A stretch of DNA of 61,379 bases from Streptomyces regalis (GCF_001509475.1 NZ_LLZG01000420.1:1-61379); one strand, 5' to 3'. Counted from the first letter of the stretch, positions 1 to 9,087 are shown. Notes: generated by a model from the sequence alone, not told the origin. Translations and numbers: made by a program.

Positions 1-183
1 TCCCCCCTCCCACGCCCCGCCCGATCGCCCAGCTTCCACGATGAGACCGTACGTGCGGCATGCGCACACCCGTACCCCACTACGGCAAAGTCACCCTCAA
101 CGGCGAACACGGGCACACCCGTTCGCTTTTCGGCTCCATCAGCGGCTTTGCGGGCGCTCCGCGCCCCCCAGGAGAGCGGACAC

Positions 184-256
184 GGCGACGCTCCGCGTCG
201 CCGTCACGGGAAGCGATTCCTCCCCGGCGTGAACGCCGGGGCATCCTCGCAAGAAT
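184..256 (+). mobile_element. Orphan IS605/IS1341-type right-end (omegaRNA-like) relic
   Basis: Two perfect 7-bp hairpins lie in series: GGCGACG/CGTCGCC with loop CTCCG (184-202), and CCCCGGC/GCCGGGG with loop gtgaac (222-241). They are followed by GCATCCTCGCAAGAATC. This layout resembles, from memory, the 3' end of tnpB-type elements, where the guide RNA scaffold sits. No tnpB is visible upstream inside the window. A diverged copy of the second half occurs at 12034-12110. It could be the right end of an element lying mostly outside the window or a solo remnant. Confidence 0.45.
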
Positions 257-259
257 CAG

Positions 260-595
260 GTGAGGTGGCACGCCACACCCTGTGGGGGCTTCGTCGGAGG
301 GTTCGCGCCCGGCGCCGACATGGGCCGCGACGGCTGCTCACTGCACGGCATCGTGCGCCATCCGTACGACCTGTGGAAGGTGCGGCACACGCATCACCTG
401 CGTCGCTACAAGGCCGGCCACGTCATCGTGCTGAAGGCCCTGTTCGACCAGCTCACCGAGGCGAAGGCGCTGGACCGGCTCGGCGATCCGGAGTGGCTGG
501 GCGCGGCGGTCGCCAAGCTGTCGTCGTACACCTCGTGGTACGCCCCCCAGGGCAACCGCCTGGTGGAGGCGACCATCAAGAGCCTCGGTACCTGA
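260..595 (+). CDS. Hypothetical protein, probably a C-terminal remnant
   Basis: An open frame of 111 codons begins just after the IS-end-like hairpins. The protein-like part starts near the internal ATG at 320 (MGRDGCSLHGIVRHPYDLWK) and ends with a plausible helical stretch. The first 20 residues look like read-through of non-coding DNA, which suggests a gene cut at its 5' end by the neighbouring element. No family is recognised and no convincing ribosome binding site precedes either ATG. Confidence 0.35.
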   Translation: MRWHATPCGGFVGGFAPGADMGRDGCSLHGIVRHPYDLWKVRHTHHLRRYKAGHVIVLKALFDQLTEAKALDRLGDPEWLGAAVAKLSSYTSWYAPQGNRLVEATIKSLGT

Positions 596-638
596 GCGGC
601 CACCCGAGAGGCACGGCCTTGATCCGGGAGGTCTGTTG

Positions 639-1601
639 TCAGTGCGCGGCGAACTGGAGCCGGGTCGGCTGCAGGACATCCGGCCGGATCGCGAGGGCGT
701 CGACCGTCAACGCCTCTCCGTAGATGTCGGTGATCCTGATCGCGCCGCCGCATCCGCTTCCCTGCTCGGAGAGGAAGTAGTTGTACTCGGTGCGCGCCAG
801 CCGGCGCCAGCCGCCGCCGTCGCGGACCTCCAGTCGGGCCACGGGGTTGCGGTGCCCCACCGCCTGGATGCCGCACCAGTGCGGGCTGGACCCGGTCTTG
901 TAGCGGATCGAGATCGTGCCGGACGTGCTGGGGCTCAGCAGGCTCCAGGTGACCGGGATCCGGCCGGCCGAGGGGATGGCGAGCTTGGCGAAGGCCTGTG
1001 CGCTCAGGTCGAGTTGGCCGGGGGCGCAGGGAAGGGGGCATTCGTTGGTGATGCGGACCGTGACGGAGGCGCCGTTCGCCGCGCGGACGCGTACGTACGC
1101 CCCGCACGCCTTGGACGTCTCGTAGTCCGTGTGGTTCATCGCCGCGGTCATGAGGTCGTCGGTCGGGCCGTAGAGGCAGGCGCCGTTGCCGTCTCCGGCG
1201 TCGTAGAAGGTGGCCACTCCTTCGTAGGTGCCCTCGGGGCGGATCCGTCCCGCCAACGGTGCGGAGGCCGAGACCGGTTGGGGAGCCGTCCTGGCGGAGG
1301 GGGATGGTGGGGTGGTTTTGGCGGACGGTGCGGTCGGGGACGCCTTGGATGGCTTCGGCTTCGGCTTCGCCTTTGGTTTCGGCTTGGGCTTCGGCTTCGG
1401 GCTGGCGCTGCGCGCCGTCTGCGGAGTCGTCGACTGGCTGCCGGCGACGGGCGCGGTCGCGGCATGCCCGGCCGTGGGGTCCCCGTCGGGGCGAAGGGCC
1501 ATGATCAGGGATATGACGAGCACGACGGCCGCCACTGCGACGGCAGGGACGAGGCCCGTGCGTCGCTTGCTCGGGGAGCGGCGGTGGGAAGGGGATGCCA
1601 C
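639..1601 (-). CDS. Membrane-anchored expansin-like protein
   Basis: The 320-residue product has a short basic N-terminus and one membrane segment (about residues 17-36, LVPAVAVAAVVLVISLIMAL). A Lys-Pro linker follows (KPKPKPKPKAKPKPKPSK), then the two expansin domains. The double-psi barrel begins near GVATFYDAGDGNGACLYG and keeps the conserved Asp/Cys pattern. The C-terminal domain, from HWCGIQAVGHRNPVARLEV, matches the CBM63-like wall-binding half. Bacterial expansins loosen cellulose-hemicellulose contacts without hydrolysis; that role is family knowledge. The anchor and long linker suggest display beyond the cell wall. It is monocistronic, with no clear partner gene. Confidence 0.85.
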   Translation of the reverse strand: MASPSHRRSPSKRRTGLVPAVAVAAVVLVISLIMALRPDGDPTAGHAATAPVAGSQSTTPQTARSASPKPKPKPKPKAKPKPKPSKASPTAPSAKTTPPSPSARTAPQPVSASAPLAGRIRPEGTYEGVATFYDAGDGNGACLYGPTDDLMTAAMNHTDYETSKACGAYVRVRAANGASVTVRITNECPLPCAPGQLDLSAQAFAKLAIPSAGRIPVTWSLLSPSTSGTISIRYKTGSSPHWCGIQAVGHRNPVARLEVRDGGGWRRLARTEYNYFLSEQGSGCGGAIRITDIYGEALTVDALAIRPDVLQPTRLQFAAH

Positions 1602-1715
1602 GGATCAGTCCTTACGCGGTTCGGCAGAGGCAGAGCACGTGAGTGGGGCGTGGGGCTCCCGTGCGGGGAGGTGCCCATGCATCAGTGGCCGCCGGGGCCG
1701 AAAAGGTTGCCGGTT

Positions 1716-1751
1716 GGTTCGGCAGGTTCGGCAGGTCCGGCAGGTTCGGCA
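1716..1751. repeat. Four tandem 9-bp units
   Basis: The unit GGTTCGGCA occurs four times in a row, with one change in the third copy (GGTCCGGCA). It lies in the gap between the expansin gene start and a degraded ATPase fragment (1602-1858), where no gene is seen. Confidence 0.8.
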
Positions 1752-1858
1752 CACTTGGCTTGCCGCCCTCTCGCTCGCCGGTACGGAAAATTCCTGGCGG
1801 CTCGAAACGGGCAGCGTTACGGCCGACCCGACGGGTGCCGAGCTGCCGGAGAGGGGGG

Positions 1859-2095
1859 GATCTGCGGCAGGCCGCGCTCGACGGTGTGGTGGAGGCGGTG
1901 CGGGCGCGCCCGGAGAGGGCCCGTTGGGATGCGGTGTGGGCGCTTCTGGTGCGGGCGGTGGAGACCGGGGCCCCGGACCTGGTCGTCGTCCCCGCGTCCA
2001 CGCTCGCCTCACTGCGCCAGGAGCACTGGAACGTACCGCCGTCGATCGAGCAGCTCGCCGGAGTGGTGTCCCTGTCCCGGCGAGCCGACCACGCG
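1859..2095 (+). pseudogene. C-terminal fragment of a MoxR-type AAA ATPase
   Basis: One frame reads LRQAALDGVVEAVRARPERA and continues to a stretch containing PDLVVVPASTLASL and IEQLAGVVSLSRRAD. From memory this matches the C-terminus of the Streptomyces MoxR-like ATPase normally encoded beside a DUF2201/VWA protein. No start codon, Walker A or Walker B is present, so the gene has lost its front. The frame then runs into a minisatellite. The next downstream coding piece is the expected partner, also broken, which supports decay of an operon in place. Confidence 0.55.
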
Positions 2096-2132
2096 GCGCA
2101 CCGAACCACGGGGGTCGCCGGGAAGGGGGCCG

Positions 2133-2204
2133 ATGATCACGGGTGGTCCCATGAGCGGGGGTGGTCCGATGAGCGGGGGTGGTCCGATGAGCACGGGTGG
2201 TCCG
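2133..2204. repeat. Four 18-bp tandem repeats
   Basis: Units at 2133, 2151, 2169 and 2187 follow the consensus ATGAGCGGGGGTGGTCCG; copies 2 and 3 are identical. In one forward frame they would encode MSGGGP repeats. The array separates the ATPase and DUF2201 fragments. Confidence 0.9.
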
Positions 2205-2239
2205 GGGACGCCCCCAGCCCCGCCTCAAGGCATGCCCGG

Positions 2240-2279
2240 AGTCGCCGGGGTGGGGGGTGGTACCCCCACCCCGGCGACT
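2240..2279. repeat. Perfect 17-bp inverted repeat
   Basis: Arms 2240-2256 and 2263-2279 are exact reverse complements with a 6-nt loop (gtggta). The stem is nearly all G/C. It lies between two gene fragments, so it may be an old terminator or a mobile palindromic repeat of the kind common in Streptomyces. Confidence 0.85.
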
Positions 2280-2397
2280 GGACCGCGACAAGCTCTTCGC
2301 CGCCCGGCTGCATGCCGCCCGGATCCGGCCCTACCTGGCCACGGCGTTGTTCGCCCTGCACGTCGTGGAGTCGAGGCGGGTGCCGACGATGGCGTCA
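2278..2397 (+). pseudogene. Fragment of DUF2201 (putative metallopeptidase/VWA) protein
   Basis: The frame reads LDRDKLFAARLHAARIRPYL, then ATALFALHVVESRRVPTMA, and homology stops abruptly. From memory this is the start of the conserved core of DUF2201-family proteins that pair with MoxR ATPases. The metal-binding HExxH region that should follow is missing. It is out of frame with the repeat-encoded stretch upstream. Both the fragment and its ATPase neighbour are dead. Confidence 0.55.
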
Positions 2398-2446
2398 CCG
2401 GACCAAACGCTCTGTCAGAAAACCTCGCTCACGGCCTGGAGCGCCC

Positions 2447-4018
2447 CTACGGGCTGGCGCTGGCCACGCCGCTTTCGTCGACGGTGAACTGCCCGCTCGC
2501 GGATCCGTTGAAGGTCCCGTTCTTGATCCACTCGCTCAGTGCCGCCTTGAGCGTGGCATGGGGGCCGGCCCAGGGCTCGCCAGGGAGCCCGCCGTAGGGC
2601 GTCCCGGATGCCGGGGTGCAGCGTGGGCCGGAGCAGCCTTCGAATTGTAGGGCGTGGCTTGCGCACCGCACCTGCACCAGCACCTTGTTCGTCATCGACG
2701 CGGGGAGGGCGTTGAAGATGGCGGACGAGTTGGCCACTCCTCCGGGCACGCCAAGGTCCTCGAACCCCTGCACGACCAGCGTGGGTGGGGTCAGCTGTCC
2801 CGCGACGGTGGTATTCCAGCCGTAGCTGGAAAACGTTGGCGAGCGGTTGAGGCCGGTCGGGTTGTTGGGGTCGCTTCCTCCCCATTCACGCCCCACGGTC
2901 TCCTGCTCCCTGAGCTGCGCCGCGAGCTGCTCCGGGCTGCCTGGGACGACGTGGCCGGTGCAGGCCGCCTCGCGGTCCGGCGGCATGAGCCAGGTTGCGG
3001 CCGCGGCTTCGAAGGGGGTCACATGCAGCGGGAAGGTGAGGAAGCCGCCGGGCGGCGTCGTCTCCTCTGTCGGTCCGGTCGGTCCACCGAAGATCGGCGA
3101 CAGGAACACGACACGGTTGACCTTCGCGATGACCTCGGCGCTTCCGGGGAGGACCGGGTTGGCCGCGTACAGCGTCCGTCCGACGCGCTCCGCGCCGAGC
3201 GAATGGCCGATCAGGGTGACCTTGCCGTCCGTCGGCTGGGCGCGCGCGATGGCGTCGTCGATGACCTGGCGGATGTCGCGTACCCAGACGTCGGTACGTC
3301 CGAAGCGGACATTGCTCGAGTGGGCGCGCCGCTCCCCGCCGAGCGGATTGGTCAAGAGATGCATCCCCTGCTGATCGAGGGGGAAGATCGGGTTGTGCGT
3401 GCGGTCGCACCCCTCGGGCCAGGAACAGCTGCCGTCCGCGTTGTAGGGTCTGAGGCTCGCGTTGCCGGGATCGTCAAGGCCGTTCTCGAAGCGCGTCGAG
3501 CGGCCGTAGCCGAGCAGGCTCGGGGCGAACGTGTCGATTCCCGCCCGCGCGAGTCCCTCCTGCGTGCTGAGCCGGCCGCCTTCCGGGGCGGTGTGGCGCA
3601 GGTCGAACACCGCGGGGCCCGGTTGGAGACGACCGTGGATCAGCACCGCGGCCCTGTTGGTCACCCCTGGGCATTGGCCGTTCGCGTACACCGGCCGGAC
3701 GCGATGCACCTGGATCCTCGCCGGGCGCCCTGCGAACTGGGGGTCCGGCATGAGCCTGGGCGGCACCCTGAATGTCAGAAAGTGATTGCTGGTGGCGACG
3801 CCGGTCGGCACTTCGTCGCATTGCTGGGCCGACGGCTTGGTGGCAGCAGCCATCGATGTTGTGCCGGAGCCGAAGGCACTCAAGATCAGGCAGACGCTCA
3901 GCAGGAGCCACCGCCTACGCGCGCCGGTCCTGCCACGTAGCCCGCGCCCGGACCGCTTCAGTCTCCCGTTCGCACGCCTACTTTGCGCGCGATCGTGGTT
4001 CTCCGGGGCTGTGTGCAT
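2447..4018 (-). CDS. Secreted alpha/beta hydrolase
   Basis: The 523-residue product is read from ATG 4018, which has GGGAG five bases upstream; the longer open frame has no better start. An Arg-rich N-terminus and a hydrophobic segment (WLLLSVCLILSAFG) form an export signal. The mature part carries AVLIHG, the nucleophile elbow GHSLG, and a late TLVVQGFEDLGVPGG loop typical of the acid region of the alpha/beta-hydrolase fold. Several Cys pairs suit an extracellular protein. The substrate cannot be inferred. It is single, with a long leader region. Confidence 0.75.
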   Translation of the reverse strand: MHTAPENHDRAQSRRANGRLKRSGRGLRGRTGARRRWLLLSVCLILSAFGSGTTSMAAATKPSAQQCDEVPTGVATSNHFLTFRVPPRLMPDPQFAGRPARIQVHRVRPVYANGQCPGVTNRAAVLIHGRLQPGPAVFDLRHTAPEGGRLSTQEGLARAGIDTFAPSLLGYGRSTRFENGLDDPGNASLRPYNADGSCSWPEGCDRTHNPIFPLDQQGMHLLTNPLGGERRAHSSNVRFGRTDVWVRDIRQVIDDAIARAQPTDGKVTLIGHSLGAERVGRTLYAANPVLPGSAEVIAKVNRVVFLSPIFGGPTGPTEETTPPGGFLTFPLHVTPFEAAAATWLMPPDREAACTGHVVPGSPEQLAAQLREQETVGREWGGSDPNNPTGLNRSPTFSSYGWNTTVAGQLTPPTLVVQGFEDLGVPGGVANSSAIFNALPASMTNKVLVQVRCASHALQFEGCSGPRCTPASGTPYGGLPGEPWAGPHATLKAALSEWIKNGTFNGSASGQFTVDESGVASASP

Positions 4019-4615
4019 GGCATCTCCCGATGAGGCTGCTGCGTATCGGTCCGGCACGGTCGCCTGGAGGCTGTGCGCGTCCCGTCGACTGAGGCAGTTG
4101 ATAGGTGCATCCTTCGGCGTTTTGTAGCCCCCCTGCCAGGCAGGCTCGGCCAAGCGGATGGTGGTGCCCCGCCGAGTGGTGTAGCCATCCGGACCGTGCG
4201 GCTCCGTTCAGCGCCGTGGCGCACGCGCCGGCCGGCCCGCCTCCCCGGTTCTCCGCGCCGCTCACGGGTGTCATCACCGCCATCCGGCGCGGAAACGACT
4301 ACATCGCTCCATTGAGCTGCGGAGTCGCGAACTCCGCATCCCTACACCACGTCGCGGGACGCGACCCCGGACGGTGGTGGGACTGTTTCCCCGGCGGCAC
4401 GCTTTCCGGCCGTACGACGAGGACGATCCCGAGTACGTGCCGGACCAACCACCCTTGTGGGCAAGGGTGGTTGACATCGGATAGGCCTCCACACCCGTCC
4501 CGCAGCCTGCTCGGCCGCACCTGAACCGGCTTGCGTAGTCTTGGTGATGTCTCTGGCGGCAGCCACGGACGGGGGGAACATCATTCACCCGAGCGAATCC
4601 GAAGGATCAGCGAAC
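4019..4615. other. Non-coding region with two hairpins
   Basis: No credible gene is seen in this 597-base gap between divergent genes. It holds a perfect 8-bp hairpin at 4318-4338 (TGCGGAGT/ACTCCGCA) and a perfect 12-bp hairpin at 4446-4473 (CAACCACCCTTG, loop tggg). The second is followed by TTGACATCGGATAGG, a possible promoter element for the gene at 4616. Confidence 0.5.
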
Positions 4616-5128
4616 GTGTCGTTGAAGAACAGCCGCCCCAGGGTCGCCGCCCTGGCCCTCATGGTGGCGCTCGCCGGCTTCGCCGCGGCAGGACCAGCCG
4701 CGGCAGCCACCCCGCCGACCACCACCGCGACGTCCACGGCCCCGACCGGCCAGACGCCCGCCATACCGACCGAGTTCGTCGACCTGCCCACGAGCACCCT
4801 CGTCGCCGACGACGCCGCTCACGAGGTCACGCTCACCTACCGCAACGAGTCGTCGGCGGATCGCGCGATCGCCCCGCAGCTTCTGGTGGAGTCGCCGGAC
4901 GCCGGGCCGTTCCTCGACTCGTCGGACATCCGGGTCGAGCGGCGCACCGCCACCGGCTGCTGGGAGGCCGTCGACCTCGGCAGCCAGACCGGCACCCTGT
5001 TCACCGACCTCACCACCGCCCAGCGCACGCTGCCCGCGGGGGACACCCTCACCGAGGTCTACCGGGTCACCGCCCTCAACCCGACGGCCGAGGGCACGGT
5101 CCATCCGAGGGTGGCACTCTTCGGCTGA
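4616..5128 (+). CDS. Small secreted protein, unknown function
   Basis: The start is GTG 4616, preceded by GAAGGA; upstream in-frame ATGs would add a non-signal stretch. The 170-residue product has a classic signal peptide (basic start, LALMVALAGFAAAGPAAAA) and a Thr/Pro-rich spacer. A beta-rich domain follows with VTLTYRNESSADRAI and a late LPAGDTLTEVYRVTALN. The layout resembles cell-surface domains that wrap non-covalently bound partners, but no family is recognised. A strong hairpin terminator follows. Confidence 0.7.
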   Translation: MSLKNSRPRVAALALMVALAGFAAAGPAAAATPPTTTATSTAPTGQTPAIPTEFVDLPTSTLVADDAAHEVTLTYRNESSADRAIAPQLLVESPDAGPFLDSSDIRVERRTATGCWEAVDLGSQTGTLFTDLTTAQRTLPAGDTLTEVYRVTALNPTAEGTVHPRVALFG

Positions 5129-5154
5129 GCCCTCACCTGCACCACGTCATGACA

Positions 5155-5190
5155 CCGCCGGCCCCGAGGTCCTCGCCTCGGGGCCGGCGG
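5155..5190 (+). terminator. Hairpin terminator, 15-bp perfect stem
   Basis: Arms 5155-5169 and 5176-5190 pair exactly around the loop tcctcg. It lies 26 bases after the stop of the secreted protein gene and lacks a T tract, as is usual in Streptomyces. Confidence 0.8.
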
Positions 5191-5345
5191 CGTCAGGGGC
5201 GGGCGCCATCCCCGGGGTGGACCTGACGCCCGGTCCGTACTGCGTTCTCAGTAGCCGGGATTGTCGGCAGCCGCACGACGACACGACCCCCCTGCACCGG
5301 ACAGCCTGGGCAGACGTTCGAGTCCCAGATGTGGAGACCCCTGCC

Positions 5346-7583
5346 GTGGCTACTTTCCTGTATCGAGTGGGCCGTTTGGCCTTCCGGCGGCGTTGGTACG
5401 TCGCCCTGGTCTGGGCGGCCGTTCTGGCCGCCGTCGGGCTGGGTGCCCTGAAGGCCCCGGGAGCCTCCGACGAGGGGTTCTCCATGCCGGGCATCGAGTC
5501 CCAGAAGGCGTTCGACCTGATGGAGGAGCGTTTCCCGGGTGCGACGGCCGACGGTGCGACCGCGCGGGTCGTCTTCGTCGCGCCGGGCGGTGAGAAGGTG
5601 ACCGCCGCCGAGAACAAGAAGGCCGTCGAGGAGGCCGTGGCCGAGCTGGGCGACGGCTCCCAGGTCGCGGGCGTCGCCGACCCGTTCCAGGCGAAGGCGG
5701 TGAGCAAGGACGGGACGACGGCGTACGCGACCGTCACCTACAAGGTCGCGGCCGAGGACCTCACCGACGCCGGCAAGACCCACCTGGAGCGGGCGCTCGA
5801 CGAGGCCCGGGACGCGGGGCTGACCGTCGAGGCCGGCGGCAGCGCGATGGACGACGGGGGCGGCGCGGGCGGCGCCGCCGAGGTCATCGGCATCGCGATA
5901 GCCGCCGTCGTCCTGCTCGTCACCTTCGGATCCCTTGCCGCCGCCGGGCTGCCCCTGCTGACCGCCATCATCGGCGTCGGCGTCAGCATGGCCACGATCC
6001 TCGCCCTGGCCAGTGCTCTCGGCCTGTCCGCCACGACCGGCACCCTCGCCATGATGCTGGGCCTCGCGGTCGGCATCGACTACGCCCTGTTCGTCGTCTC
6101 GCGGTACCGGGAGGAGCGCGCCAAGGGCCGTACGCCGCAGGAGGCGACCGGGATGGCCGTCGGTACGGCCGGGTCGGCGGTCGTGTTCGCCGGGCTCACC
6201 GTCGTCATCGCGCTGGCCGGGCTGTCGGTGGTCGGCATTCCGATGCTCACCAAGATGGGGCTGGCCGCGGCGGGCGCGGTCGTCGTCGCCGTGCTGATCG
6301 CGCTGACGCTGGTCCCGGCGTTCCTCGGGTTCTGGCCGAACGCCGTGCTGTCGAGGAAGGCCCGCAAGAGCGGCCGTATCGAGGAGGGCGGCGAGAACAA
6401 CGGCGGTACGCGCTGGGCGCGGTTCGTGCTGCGCCGTCCGCTGCCGGTGCTGCTCCTCGGCGTCGTGGGCCTCGGCGCGCTCGCGGTGCCGATGACGGAA
6501 CTTCAGCTGGGCATGCCCGGTGACGAGGCCAAGTCGACCTCCACTACCGAACGCCGGGCCTACGACGCGCTCGCCGAGGCCTTCGGGCCGGGCTTCAACG
6601 GGCCGTTGACCGTCGTCGTGGACGCCGAGGGCGACGCCGATCCGAAGGGCGCGGTCACGACGATCTCCGAGGAGATCGGCGCCACCGAGGGTGTCGTGTC
6701 CGTCTCTCCGGCCCGCTTCAACGACGCCGGTGACACCGCCGTCTTCTCGGTCGTGCCGTCCACCGCGCCGACCGACGAGAAGACCAAGGACCTGGTGACG
6801 GTCATCAGGGACGCGCGTCCCGGGGTCGAGGCCGAGACCGGGGCGACCTTCGAGGTCACCGGCACGACCGCGCTGAACATCGACATCTCGGACAAGGTGC
6901 AGTCCGCGCTGGTGCCGTATCTGATCGTTGTGGTCGGGCTTGCGATCGTCCTGCTGATGGTGGTCTTCCGGTCCCTGCTCGTCCCGCTGAAGGCGGCCCT
7001 CGGCTTCCTGCTGTCGGTGCTGGCCTCCCTCGGCGCGGTCGTCGTGGTCTTCCAGCAGGGGCACGGCGCCGAGCTGCTGGGTGTGGAGCAGACCGGGCCG
7101 ATCATGAGCCTGATGCCGATCTTCCTGGTGGGCATCGTCTTCGGGCTCGCCATGGACTACGAGGTCTTCCTCGTCTCCCGGATGCGGGAGGCATACGTCC
7201 ATGGCGAGTCGGCCCCGCAGGCGGTCACATCCGGCTTCCGGCACAGCGCCCGCGTGGTCGTGGCCGCCGCGCTGATCATGATCGCGGTCTTCGCCGGGTT
7301 CATCGGGGAGAGCGACTCCATGATCAAGATGATCGGGTTCGGCCTCGCCTCCGCCGTCCTGTTCGACGCCTTCGTCGTACGGATGGCGATCGTGCCGGCC
7401 GTCCTCGCCCTGCTCGGCGACAAGGCCTGGTGGCTGCCGAAGTGGCTGGACCGGATCCTGCCCCGCGTCGATGTGGAGGGGGAGGCGCTCAGCCGGCGGT
7501 CCGAGGCGGAACCCGCACCGGACGCACCGGACGCACCGGACGCCCCGGACGCCCCGGCCGACCTGGAACCGGCGCGCACCTGA
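5346..7583 (+). CDS. MMPL-family (RND-type) exporter
   Basis: The 745-residue product starts at GTG 5346 (VATFLYRVGRLAFRRRWYV), with GGAG upstream. Two repeats of one membrane helix, an extracellular loop and five more helices are visible. Loop 1 holds EERFPG, and the helices include GLAVGIDYALFVVSRYREE and, in the second half, VFGLAMDYEVFLVSRMREA. These Asp-Tyr motifs are the MMPL proton-relay signatures. The C-terminus ends in APD repeats. Family members export lipids or antibiotics. A histidine kinase follows after 84 bases, a common pairing, but its response regulator is absent. Confidence 0.9.
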   Translation: MATFLYRVGRLAFRRRWYVALVWAAVLAAVGLGALKAPGASDEGFSMPGIESQKAFDLMEERFPGATADGATARVVFVAPGGEKVTAAENKKAVEEAVAELGDGSQVAGVADPFQAKAVSKDGTTAYATVTYKVAAEDLTDAGKTHLERALDEARDAGLTVEAGGSAMDDGGGAGGAAEVIGIAIAAVVLLVTFGSLAAAGLPLLTAIIGVGVSMATILALASALGLSATTGTLAMMLGLAVGIDYALFVVSRYREERAKGRTPQEATGMAVGTAGSAVVFAGLTVVIALAGLSVVGIPMLTKMGLAAAGAVVVAVLIALTLVPAFLGFWPNAVLSRKARKSGRIEEGGENNGGTRWARFVLRRPLPVLLLGVVGLGALAVPMTELQLGMPGDEAKSTSTTERRAYDALAEAFGPGFNGPLTVVVDAEGDADPKGAVTTISEEIGATEGVVSVSPARFNDAGDTAVFSVVPSTAPTDEKTKDLVTVIRDARPGVEAETGATFEVTGTTALNIDISDKVQSALVPYLIVVVGLAIVLLMVVFRSLLVPLKAALGFLLSVLASLGAVVVVFQQGHGAELLGVEQTGPIMSLMPIFLVGIVFGLAMDYEVFLVSRMREAYVHGESAPQAVTSGFRHSARVVVAAALIMIAVFAGFIGESDSMIKMIGFGLASAVLFDAFVVRMAIVPAVLALLGDKAWWLPKWLDRILPRVDVEGEALSRRSEAEPAPDAPDAPDAPDAPADLEPART

Positions 7584-7667
7584 TCCGACCGCCCACCCTC
7601 ACCGGGACCGCCCGTGACGAAGGACACGGGTGGTCCCGTCGGCCGTTCCCACCCGGAGGCGTCCACC

Positions 7668-8963
7668 ATGGACCGAGCCCACCGACCGGAGAGCACCATG
7701 AGCACCATGAGCACCAGCCCGGAGCGGCGCTACGCGGACCGCATCGAGGGGTTCACGGACCGCCACCCGCTCGCCATCGACGTGGTGCTGGTGATGGCGC
7801 TGATGGGCTGCGCGACCCTCGGCAGCATGCTCACCCTGCCCGGTGCCGACCCGCCGGGCCAGGACAAGACCGCCACCGCCCTGCTGGGCCTCTCCTGCCT
7901 CGCCCTGCTCAAGCACCGCACCCACCCGCGCATCGCCGTCGTCGTGTCCGCGGTCTGTGCGGTGATCGTGATCGCCCTCGGGTATCTGCTCACCCCCCTG
8001 CTGCTGGCACCCGTCATGGCGGCGCTCTACTGGCTGGCCACCCTCACCGAACGCCGGACCACCCGTGTCTACGGCGTCACCACCCTGGTTGCGGTGATCG
8101 TCGCGGCGGCGATCTCCGACTCCATGGACCACATCTCGCTGCTGCTCAGGACGATCGGCCCGTTGTTCTGGCTGCTGCTGCCGCTGGCCGCCGGCAACAT
8201 GACCCGGCTGCGGCGCGCCTACCTGGCGGCGGTACAGGCCCGCGCCGAGCACGCCGAGCGCACCCGGGAGGAGGAGGCCCGCCTGCGCGTCACCGAGGAG
8301 CGCATGCGCATCGCCCGTGAGCTGCACGACGTCGTCGCCCACCACCTGGCCCTGGCCAACGCCCAGGCCGGTACGGCCGCGCACCTCGCGCTCGACAACC
8401 CGCCGCAGACCAAGAAGATCCTCACCGACCTGACCGGCACCACCTCCTCCGCGCTGCGCGAGCTGAAGGCGACGCTGGGGCTGCTGCGTCACAGCGGGGA
8501 CCCGGACTCCGCCTCGATGGAGCCGGCGCCCGGGCTCGCCCGCATGCCCGAACTGGTCTCGGCGTGCGCGTCCGCTGGGCTCAAGGTCACGGTCACCACC
8601 GAGGGGGAGCCACAGTCCCTCTCACCGGGAGTCGACCTGACCGCCTTCCGGATCGTGCAGGAGGCGCTCACCAACGTCACCAAGCACGCCTCCGCCCAGG
8701 CCGCGCAGGTCCGCTTCGAGTACGCCGGTTCCCGCCTGATGATCACGGTCAGCAACGACGGTCCCACGACCCCCACGCCCCCCACGGATCCCGCAGCCTA
8801 CGAGGCCGTACAGAGCAAGGGCTTCGGCGTCATGGGTATGCGCGAACGCGCCCGCTCCATCGGCGGTGAGCTGTGCGCCGGTCACCGCCCCGAAGGCGGC
8901 TTCGAAGTCTCCACGGCGCTCCCACTGCACCCGCACGCCCCGGAAGAAGAGAGAACTTCTTGA
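7668..8963 (+). CDS. NarL-type sensor histidine kinase, orphan
   Basis: ATG 7668 is preceded by GGAGG at eight bases; ATG 7698 with GGAGAG is an alternative. Five or so hydrophobic helices (about residues 35-180) are followed by a HisKA_3 dimerisation helix with the phospho-acceptor in IARELHDVVAHHLALA. The HATPase_c domain has QEALTNVTKHA (N box) and GFGVMGMRERA. Such kinases pair with a LuxR-type response regulator encoded directly downstream. Here the next gene is an FG-GAP protein, so the partner is lost or elsewhere. Proximity to the MMPL exporter suggests a role in its control. Confidence 0.88.
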   Translation: MDRAHRPESTMSTMSTSPERRYADRIEGFTDRHPLAIDVVLVMALMGCATLGSMLTLPGADPPGQDKTATALLGLSCLALLKHRTHPRIAVVVSAVCAVIVIALGYLLTPLLLAPVMAALYWLATLTERRTTRVYGVTTLVAVIVAAAISDSMDHISLLLRTIGPLFWLLLPLAAGNMTRLRRAYLAAVQARAEHAERTREEEARLRVTEERMRIARELHDVVAHHLALANAQAGTAAHLALDNPPQTKKILTDLTGTTSSALRELKATLGLLRHSGDPDSASMEPAPGLARMPELVSACASAGLKVTVTTEGEPQSLSPGVDLTAFRIVQEALTNVTKHASAQAAQVRFEYAGSRLMITVSNDGPTTPTPPTDPAAYEAVQSKGFGVMGMRERARSIGGELCAGHRPEGGFEVSTALPLHPHAPEEERTS

Positions 8964-9087
8964 CTCGGAGGAGGCTTTCACCTGGCCGGTGTCGGGCGTG
9001 TCCGCCCGTGTACAACCCTTGGTTCCCCTCAAGCGTCATGTACACGGCCCCCCACGCCTACCTCTGTCCTCCGAACCTGGAGCAGTC

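Noticed and set aside
5193..7244. A 683-codon minus-strand frame antisense to the MMPL exporter
   Set aside because: Low-complexity His/Asp/Gly text typical of a shadow frame; the exporter on the plus strand has clear motifs.
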